Shown here one piece after another: positions 58,601 through 64,000 of a stretch of 64,000 bases of DNA; within the stretch, counting starts at the first letter, position 1, and the number at the start of each line of letters is the position of its first letter. This DNA is from Anaeramoeba flamelloides (lineage: Eukaryota > Metamonada > Anaeramoebidae). The stretch is taken from assembly GCA_027625915.1 (NCBI GenBank), contig JANTQA010000047.1:5022001-5086000 (forward strand), given 5' to 3'. Under the pieces are notes generated by a model. That model was not told where the DNA came from. It saw nothing but the letters and a program-made list of their open reading frames with translations, and did no database searches. A program made the translations under genes and the position numbers.

Positions 58601-59028
58601 GGCATCCATGAGTCATCTGAGTCGCTCTTCTGTTCGGTGGTCAGATCAGAAAGTATTTCTTGATACTCATCATCATCTTCTTCTTCTTCCTTGGATTCGT
58701 TTTCTTGACTATTTTGGGCCTCGTACTCCTCCTCAGAATCTGTTTCTTGGTATTTCTTCAACATCCTTTTGTCACGATTCTGAACATAATTCCCCATGGA
58801 TCCAAATTTGGTTAAACTATAATTGAGCCGATCATTTCTCTGTCGGAGTCTATAGGGCTTTTTTTTGGAATTGCTTGGTTCACTTGATCCATCTGATTCG
58901 TTTGATTTGTTTGAGTCACTTGATTTATTTGAGTCACTAGAATTGGTTCGGTCTTTTTGGTTGGATAGCCTTTTTAATAAAAAACTTTTCCGTTTTGTTT
59001 GATCCTTATTATCTTTGCTTTGGCTCAT
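52684..59028 (-). CDS. ATAD2/Yta7-type AAA-ATPase with bromodomain, interrupted by an intein
   Basis: Single-exon 2,114-residue precursor, about 1,723 after intein removal; ATG at 59028 (MSQSKDNKD). The family (human ATAD2, yeast Yta7, fission yeast Abo1) forms hexamers that act on histone H3-H4 in chromatin. Order: acidic, S-rich N-terminus; AAA1 with FNSVGGLKEHLRALKEVVML (about 474), Walker A GPPGTGKT (about 518), Walker B IIFFDEIDGL (about 576), sensor GATNR (about 1013) and arginine finger RRPGRFDREF (about 1026); a KE array; a degenerate AAA2 (SEADNGQNYLAEALL for Walker A, IIFVPNIESL for Walker B, about 1340-1415), as usual here; a bromodomain (about 1553-1660: FFFQPVDEEEYPDYY, QQPMDFSIIMEKID, IRDNTEQFKGWDD); an E/D-rich tail; and a C-terminal helical domain (ETEGFSVENLLFAKSRFYHV). 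The bromodomain's acetyl-lysine Asn seems to be Lys. The intein is residues 609-999. Confidence 0.95.
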   Translation of the reverse strand: MSQSKDNKDQTKRKSFLLKRLSNQKDRTNSSDSNKSSDSNKSNESDGSSEPSNSKKKPYRLRQRNDRLNYSLTKFGSMGNYVQNRDKRMLKKYQETDSEEEYEAQNSQENESKEEEEDDDEYQEILSDLTTEQKSDSDDSWMPTQERKRVEKEKRRKERELKRIENQNKKKRYRNKFRQFRRQHFISHNGIGRINPRVSRISSLIPDNNSEDDEDFTLPDEDVSSEFEILEDKLSIEQNSEEEMRNVQEELQNLSPIKNQGEEEKKEYNLRSKNPIHYETEESEESENMDNFYYVDELNNDNNDNNDNSIEINNGNNENQNRNKNKTHFSSLKYTKYLFHHFNKFELNLRKQIEELKNIETRSLTLSPRKQVNSNKNKNYFNQNLSSIPSSPGGISHTKEYLSLLKKNSIGGKIHDQISSSEEENNLLCEPINNNSNNSTSNSTGNNNEKKKVSNLRESNKNIVMGPIKIDQAISFNSVGGLKEHLRALKEVVMLPLLYPEVFTKFGIKPPRGLLFTGPPGTGKTLVARALANSCQSIHGKKISFFMRKGSDCLSKWIGEAERQLRLLFQNAKKYEPSIIFFDEIDGLAPVRSSKQDQIHSSIVSTLLCLHKDTPIYLENNKIIKIKQLWKSTKIKKKLIMNPQGEITQIKKLKNKRKIYGLNKDNKINKSQIKYISKTKIKDPIKIIFDNKSEIIGSKNTKLLKLLINHYNKDINYNNHNSDCNHNQNYNHNQNYNHNHKDKESKKEWKFLKDLKINDKIAIPNKLKINIRKFQKKKAQNKWKFVNNYKKFKDKNSDEYLNFPKYYSKELILLLSLILKSHEFSKLNGIIFPNKDLKKISKKLIYNIFGKINNPCKNITLLKYFKKVFKINWFSNNKDNDQNINQNKIPTIVYLLPNKLKKIFFNFYNNHHLKNLNVLTQKKKKRKKTNENVNENTNGNLNENTNENHNDNANNMDDEIKYLSIKSIIQLKGIHTMYDLCTENENFLAGNNQPIIVHNSMMDGLEDRGNVVVIGATNRVDAIDPALRRPGRFDREFLFPLPDKKGRKEILEIHTKHWNPPLTEEFKNLIVKLTVGYCGADIKALTTEAALRAVRRVYPQIYKSDNKLEIDLNNISITKFDFFEAMKHLVPTSYRTGFSTAKPLSSILKPLLQVDLGNLEKMLIEIFPIYFEKKKKHLKENNRKRLHNENNELEEFDKFNELKINKDMEQEFEQGQEKEKEKENEKEKEKEKEKEKEKEKGNEKENEKENEKENEKEKENEKEEEEEEEEEIELEEKNNDKKTKSNFKKSLNTFKHKVEQEEEELDSDELYNKIEEEELMMNCLLDNNTENIIHQLFQFEKTHHRPRLLINSEADNGQNYLAEALLHLLDEFSIFKINLSALVGDQTIRSPEEILTTTFKEAIKNVPSIIFVPNIESLCFQNGLNLVKKTFLSLLKEIPASTPLLLLCTSESPIEFLDQEISQLFSQNFHSYEINIPNKRKRKNFFKSFFKDLIKPPISRDKLIQKRKEIYRQSIINLGMNNTKQNQIITLDQKLEEELLKKRQIEEELELQREEEIYLREFRLVLRDLVFKLLSERKFKFFFQPVDEEEYPDYYNEIQQPMDFSIIMEKIDSAQYLCINHFIKDVQLIRDNTEQFKGWDDNNQLVKKANWMIDALDSLISCVEPELIDECSEIAKRRASLNIVTKKRNPSLSFYYDLGLENIERQNLNKNLFNFNLTETNNNEQFNELKLSIESKKIENGEKSEESKEEKEDEENIDETEVDEGKENEDEESEEESEEESEEESEEESEEEGNDDENEDEESEDENDEKIEEENDDDDEKEEENDEENDKENEEDENEEEDDDDEDDEDDEKDDEKGNQDGYEEESEVESEVDEKIDEESDEENGESGEEEKEGEKGNEDETADGNESGEEEKEDETENKEKSQEESEEDEDNVDEENKVKDENKINVIEIENENQEKNKNFSKKTNCIILMSSSDEDTHEKSTIYEKGLTVRKENENEMEREKEKEKEKEKEYSEHESENENNDQNGNNNKSKNGGKRDIGMENTIILDQDNFLEFKKLIIKETEGFSVENLLFAKSRFYHVHKNNRKQYNKNLVISKLIKEMKSIKKIIKN
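53180..53780. repeat. Acidic (E/D/S) coding tract
   Basis: About 600 bp of GAA/GAT/AGT-type codons (seen as TTC/ATC/ACT on the + strand) giving ESEEESEEESEE-like text after the bromodomain. Strongly biased, so other frames and the opposite strand also stay open. Confidence 0.9.
55215..55390. repeat. (TTTTTC)n/(TTTTCG)n tract coding KE/NEKE
   Basis: Polypyrimidine tract on the + strand coding about 55 residues of EKEKEK and NEKENEKE between AAA1 and the degenerate AAA2. Confidence 0.9.
56032..57204 (-). other. Intein inside the AAA1 domain of the ATAD2/Yta7-like protein
   Basis: In-frame 391-residue insert (precursor residues 609-999) between SSIVSTLL and SMMDGLEDRGNVVVIGATNR, which relatives have joined as STLL-(A/S)-LMDGL. 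Block A: CLHKDTPIYLENN, with Cys1 at 57202-57204. Block B position: EIIGSKNTKLLKLL, which has T where the usual His stands. Blocks F/G: GIHTMYDLCTENENFLAG then NNQPIIVHN, with His-Asn at the end (Asn codon 56032-56034) and Ser as +1. This is a class 1-type layout. A region of about 200 residues between B and F fits a DOD-type endonuclease that has lost its acidic residues (LLLSLILKSHEF, then LPNKLKKIFFNFYNNHH). Asn/His-rich filler also occurs (YNHNQNYNHN). The frame is open from end to end without splice signals. Confidence 0.93.
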
Positions 59029-59922
59029 AACAGTTACCAAGCAAGTAAAAAATTGACAAAAAATGAATTAAATTTAATTATTATTTCCTTTTTCTTACAG
59101 AAGTCCCATATTTTATCTTTTAAATGAAGTGAGAGTTTAGTTTACCATTGGATTTTTTTTTTAAGAACTTGGAAATGAAAATGATAGTAAGCTAATTTTT
59201 TTTTCAAAGAGTTGAGATTTTTCTGTTGAAATTTTTTTTGATAATAATTCAGAAAAGGATTTAAATCAAGTTTATTTTTTAATATAAGTGTCGTGGGAGT
59301 TATCAAAATTATTGAGTTAATTTTTGAGAGTAGTTTACTTTTTATAGTTCAATTATAAAATTATGAACAAATTTTAAGAAAAACAACTTAAATAGTGAAA
59401 TTATATTGTTTAGTTTGAACTTTTACTCTGGTTTTTTTATTTCCTTCAGACTTTAAGAATTTTTTACTTGTAAAAATAAGTCTGTCTTTTGAAAATTAAA
59501 TGGTCCAGTTTTGTTCGTTTTTTTGCTACCTTTTTAAAATAGAGTTTAAAAGAAAAGTGTGTTTGTAGTGTTTTCCATTTTTATTTTGCTCCTTTTTTTG
59601 AATTTTTGATATACTTTGCCAGAAGAAGAATCTAGATCCAAGTCAGTTTTTTAAGGGAGTAGACTAGATTACAAGAGATATTAGAATTCTTGTGTGTTGC
59701 CCTTCATTGAAAATTACAAGAGTTATCTAAAGTTCGAATACTTGAAAAAATTCTTTTAGAAAATAGATTTATAGATGATAATTAACATCAATATCAAAAA
59801 ATTAAGGAAATAAGTTCATTTTTCAAATTTTGAGTGTCATCATTTATCTAAAACTGAATTATCCAAATCATTTCTTTAACCTTATGTATCAATATTATAA
59901 TAAATACTATGGTGGAATATAT

Positions 59923-60205
59923 ACTAGTATAATATATTTTCATACCAAGTACAAAATGGAATTCAAAATAATTAAAAAATTGATAAAAAAATAATAAAAA
60001 TTATTTATTTAAACATCTTATCTGTAATTTTTGATACAATTACTTATTCTTTATTTAGTTTTATTTTTGATTCTTTCTGAAAAAACTTTTGTTTGTAAAA
60101 TTTATGAGTAACCAATTACTTTTTATTTCTCAAGAATTTTCAAAAATGAATTAAAAAATCCTATTTTCATTTAAATAATCTAATTGCTAGTTTTATTTTA
60201 GAAAA
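59923..60205. repeat. Dispersed repeat R5, copy b
   Basis: Inverted partner of 45739-46013. Begins CTAGTATAATATATTTT and ends AAATAATCTAATTGCTAGTT. No coding capacity seen. Confidence 0.65.
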
Positions 60206-61555
60206 TCAGATATTTTTTCGAAGTTCTCTTCAGAAATAAAGATTTAACGACGAATTTAGTTTGATTTTATAATTATTTATTTTGGATTAAAATGAAAAGT
60301 CAAAATAATTCTAAATCTTATTGAACTTTTTTCTCAAATTTTTCAATGATTCTGGTTGAATATTTTGTAACTGTTTTCTGATTTCAAGAATTTAACTATT
60401 TTATTTTAATCTTTGAAATAGTACTCTTTATTTTGGTTTTGTTTGATGAAAATATTAGATAAAAGAATATTCAAAATAAAGTTGTAAAAAATGTTTTTTA
60501 AAAAACTAATAAATAGTTATGGGGGAGATGGGGACGGATTTCATATAAATTACTTGTTTGGATTCAATTTAAATTAATAATAAAAAGAAAACAAATCTTT
60601 GAAAATAGACTTTGGCCAATTATTTTTTTTTTTTACATTCGTTATTTCAACAAATTTATTTAGAAAGGTGGTCTTTCTTATTTTGGTTTTCTAAAAGAAA
60701 AGATTTGTTTGAAAAATACACCTTTTTGGGTCTATTTTTTTGGTTTACTCTATGAATAATTTCTCTCATTTGTATAAACACATTTCTAGATTCAAAATAT
60801 AATTTAATATAATCTACAAATTTAATTAAAAAATGTCTTCAAAAAAATCGAAAAATTCAAGATTAAACTCTAAATTACTTTGATTCCTTTTCTTTTCACA
60901 AATAGAGAAGCTAAAGATGTTTTGGTTTCAAAATTTCAATATCTGGTGGAACTCAAAAAATATTTTTCAGTAATGTTTATACAATATAAAATTTTTCAAA
61001 ATGGTAAAATGTACTTACTTTCTTAATTTTTATAGAGAATATAAACTATCTTTCATAATAATTGGCCCATTAAAAATCAAATTTTAAATAAAAATATTTT
61101 TAATAATTGAAGTTATCTATTATAATATAAAAATTTAGATTGTAATATTCAATACTATACTCAAGAGATATTTATTTTTTGTCTAAATATAAAAGAAAGA
61201 AAAATAAAAAAAACCCATAAAAAAAAATTAGTCCAATTATTTTGAAAGAAGCATTACATAAAAAATAGGCAATTTAAATAAGTAAAAAAACCCATTTATC
61301 GATTCTAATTCCATTTGAATAACTAAATCTAATCTCTTTTTCATATTTGAAACCAAATTTTTCATTAATTCATCTGTTACTTCTTTCAAAATTTTCATTT
61401 TCTTTTTCATTTTAATAAAACACTTTTGAAAAAATAAAAAAGAGAAAAAATGATTTATTTGCAAACTTTTCATTTTGAGAGGAAAAACTTCAAAACGATA
61501 CAAAAGCAATTCATTATTCAAATGTAAGGTAGGCCATTTATTATGAAATTTAGTT

Positions 61556-61575
61556 TATATATATATATATATATA
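61556..61575. repeat. (AT)n dinucleotide tract
   Basis: About ten AT units followed by CATATATA. Confidence 0.85.
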
Positions 61576-63988
61576 CATATATAAGCAAAAACTATTAAGA
61601 ATTTAACTGTCTTACTTTCAGATTTAAATTGAGAAACTTTACAAATAACCTAAATATATATTCTTATATTTATGAAAAGATAAAAACTAAAAAAAAATCT
61701 TGTGATTTATGTCAAAATGTTTCGATGTGAAATACATGAGATATTGGGTATTGATTAACGAATTATCCATTCTATGAAAGATAATCCAATAATTTGGATT
61801 AAATTAATTCAAATAAACAAATAAAATAAGAATAACAAATTGTTTTCCAGTTAATTGTGCTCAGTTGTATTGAATAAATTGAGTATTATTGGAGTGTTTG
61901 AATAGATATTAGAAGGTTATTGATTCTTGTAAAAATTGAAATTGGAAGTTTTTTTCACATAATTTATTTTTTTTTTGATTTTTTTTTTAAATCTAAATCA
62001 TATACAAAAAAATTTTATAACAAAAGCTTTGGTCAATAGGTAAAATCATGTTTTTTTATTGTTTTTTAAAGATTAATAATTGTCGAGAAATCATATTTGA
62101 ATAATATTTTAATTTTTTTTGATCCTCGATTTGAAATCAGAATTAAAACGGTTATTTTATTCAAAATTTTATCAAGAATTTTGGTTTTTCACTTTTTTAA
62201 GATGGTCTCTGATTTATTAGTTTTATTTCCTAAATATATCAACAAGTCTCTAATTTATATTATTCTAATTATTTATTTGATTTCTTCTTCAAAGTTCAAT
62301 TAGAAAAAATAATTGAAATATAAAAAATAAAAAATGCACCTCTTTTCCTGAAATAAAGATTATTATATTTATTATTTAAAATATAGATAAATTATTTATC
62401 TTGTTATTTTTGAATGATAAAAAAATTATAATTCTTTATTTAATGTTTAAACATAAATTTAGAAAGTTGAGAATGGTCATTAAGTTCTTTTGAGTATCCA
62501 TGTTTTTTTATTTCTTATATATAAAAAATATAAGAAATTTATAATTTTTATATAAAATTTAATAAAACTTATAGCCTTTTTTCTTGGGGTTTTCTTTTTT
62601 GTTCTAAAAATATCTTGATTTTTGAAATCAACAAAAAATTATTTAAATTTTCGGTTTATATCTCAAATTAAAAAATCTAACCTCTGTTTCAGGAATTTAC
62701 TTTCCATTCTTCATAAAGAGAATAAAAGGAATAAAAAAAATCTTTTAACAAATAATCTACTTTTTGGAAATAAATGTATGAATGGTATAAATCAACTTTT
62801 AAGATATAGGCATGGTTTATTTAGCTTTTAAATGTTTTTCAAAAGGTGTATTTTTTTAAAATATTCTAAATTTTTTTACAAACCCAAGGATAATTTTTAA
62901 TTGATGAGATCAACAAATGTTACTATTTTACTAATCGAGTTGTTAGAAACATTTGAACTATGGGCAACTATGTGGCTTAAACTCAGTAACAACTATATAA
63001 TTTTTAGTTTTCTCCTCTGTAGTCACTTCCGAATTAAAATAACAAGATCTGAAATCAATTTTATCACTAAATTCATTTCTACACCTTACTTTTATTCAAA
63101 TTTTCAATAATCCATAGATTCAGACATTCGTTAAAAAAATGTTAAAAAATCCATTATTTTTTTAATTGAGATAATCAAATGTAAAATATTCTTTTTATAG
63201 CGCACTTTTTGAAACATTTCACAAAACATATTTTTTTGAATTTCTCCATTTTTTTTTTTTTTGTGGAACTCTTTTAATTAAAAAAAATCACCAAAAATGC
63301 CATTTAATATCAAAAATTTATTATAAATGTGTTTTTGTGATGATGAGTGTAATTGTGATGGTATAAAGATGATTCTAGTGAAACGTCAACTTGAGTTGAC
63401 AAAAAAAATCAAAAAAAAAAAATAAAATAAAAAAAACTTCAGAGGAAAAAGAAATCCAAATATCGATATAATTATAAACACAGCCACAACCACAACCATC
63501 ATCAAAAATGAACTTAAAGTTTTTATTTTATTTTTAAAATATGTTATACATCTTTCATAATATTATTTTTATTTGACCCTTGTGATTTTATAAGGTATTG
63601 TGCATAAAATTTGCATTTTTCAATTTTTTCTCTTTTGTTTTGTTTTAAGGTTTACGAACCCTGAAGATTGAATAATAAAAATTTCAAAGTTTGAATATCT
63701 TTGTTTTCAACAAAAAACGTTTAAAAGAATCAAATTGGGTACTCTTCCTAAAATAAAGAAGATTTCAAAAGGTTAATTTTGGGAAAATTTTTGATCGAAT
63801 AAAAATTCTTACTTCATTCAAAAAATACAAAGAAAAGAAAAACAATACAAAAATGTTTAAAAAAAAAAAAAAAAAAAAATTATATTAAACAAAATCAAAT
63901 GGATTTCTTGAAACTTTTTAGCTGTGTCAAAAATTTTGGATTTTGTTTTTAGTGTAAATATTGAATCTGTTTGATTTAAGTCGAGTAC

Positions 63989-64000
63989 TACAGTCAGTTT
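63989..64000. mobile_element. R1 palindromic element, cut by the window edge
   Basis: TACAGTCAGTTT, the same twelve-base start as R1 copy b except for the last base. Only the tip is in the window. Confidence 0.5.

Larger units (their letters stand above)
59029..64000. other. 5 kb terminal region, no convincing gene
   Basis: Upstream of the ATAD2-like gene. Contains R5 copy b (59923-60205), an (AT)n tract (about 61556-61575), a worn R2 fragment around 62605-62710 (AAATTTTCGGTTTATATCTC, then AATTAAAAAATCTAACCTCT), an R3 tip (63646) and the start of an R1 copy at the window edge. Small open frames near 61240-61520, 62100-62300 and 62900-63110 are F/I/L/N/K-rich and not supported as genes. Confidence 0.5.

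Noticed and set aside
61237-61521. 94-residue frame on the - strand with a short amphipathic stretch
   Set aside because: Composition is typical of chance AT-rich frames, with no domain, neighbour or splice context to support it.
63646-63675. GGGTTCGTAAACC-like text (minus strand) as a tRNA T-arm
   Set aside because: No acceptor, D or anticodon stems around it; it matches the tip of the R3 foldback instead. No tRNA or rRNA gene was found in the window.
1-64000. CRISPR arrays, operons, bacterial promoters or ribosome binding sites
   Set aside because: The window is eukaryotic; the tandem repeats are coding or palindromic elements, with no spacer-repeat pattern.

Overview
This is a very AT-rich eukaryotic nuclear window from a protist. 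The evidence is short GT..AG introns (92-244 bp) beside a few much longer ones, spliceosomal, endocytic and chromatin genes of eukaryotic type, and proteins loaded with N, Q, KE, EQ and acidic low-complexity runs. TAA and TAG are used as ordinary stops, so the standard code applies. The overall style resembles a free-living amoeboid protist such as Anaeramoeba, with a dictyostelid-like amoeba as the alternative. That taxon is a guess from composition only.

Layout. 1-5.5 kb: a VPS9-domain Rab5-type exchange factor (-) and an unrecognised Q/K/E-rich gene (-), separated by a 0.5 kb foldback repeat. 5.5-10.7 kb: no gene, several inverted-repeat elements. 10.7-15.6 kb: a 1,607-residue protein (-) that reads as a tandem array of PH-like modules. 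15.8-17 kb: a decayed coding region. 17-22 kb: repeats. 22.3-23.1 kb: a two-exon coiled-coil protein (+). 23-28.5 kb: repeats. 28.6-36.2 kb: a four-exon Eps15/Pan1-type endocytic scaffold (+) with two EH domains, a coiled coil and a long FDSFD-repeat tail; its third intron (2.7 kb) holds two foldback elements. 37-44.3 kb: a three-exon, 2,008-residue protein (+) with an N-terminal CH domain and a second PH-like array, apparently a paralogue of the 10.7-15.6 kb gene. 47.4-49.7 kb: a CWF19/Drn1-like spliceosome factor (-). 52.7-59.0 kb: an ATAD2/Yta7-type AAA-ATPase with bromodomain (-). 59-64 kb: no convincing gene.

The most striking item is a 391-residue intein inside the first AAA domain of the ATAD2/Yta7 protein. 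It sits between STLL and SMMDGL, with Cys at position 1, His-Asn at its end and Ser at +1. It carries what looks like a worn-out LAGLIDADG endonuclease core, and it lacks the usual block B histidine. Inteins in nuclear genes are rare, and I know of no description of one in this family.

Second come the two giant PH-like-repeat proteins, and third several families of short palindromic elements. One is a ~200 bp element ending in ACAGTCAGTTCCACTTTTAAG-like tips (five copies plus one cut by the window edge). Another is built of CCAGAATTCAAAAGAAT hairpins and CAATAGATTTTCG palindromes (five copies plus a relic). VPS9 and EH proteins both act in endocytosis, and CH/PH-like proteins would suit the actin cortex or membrane, but nothing here shows that these genes are co-regulated.
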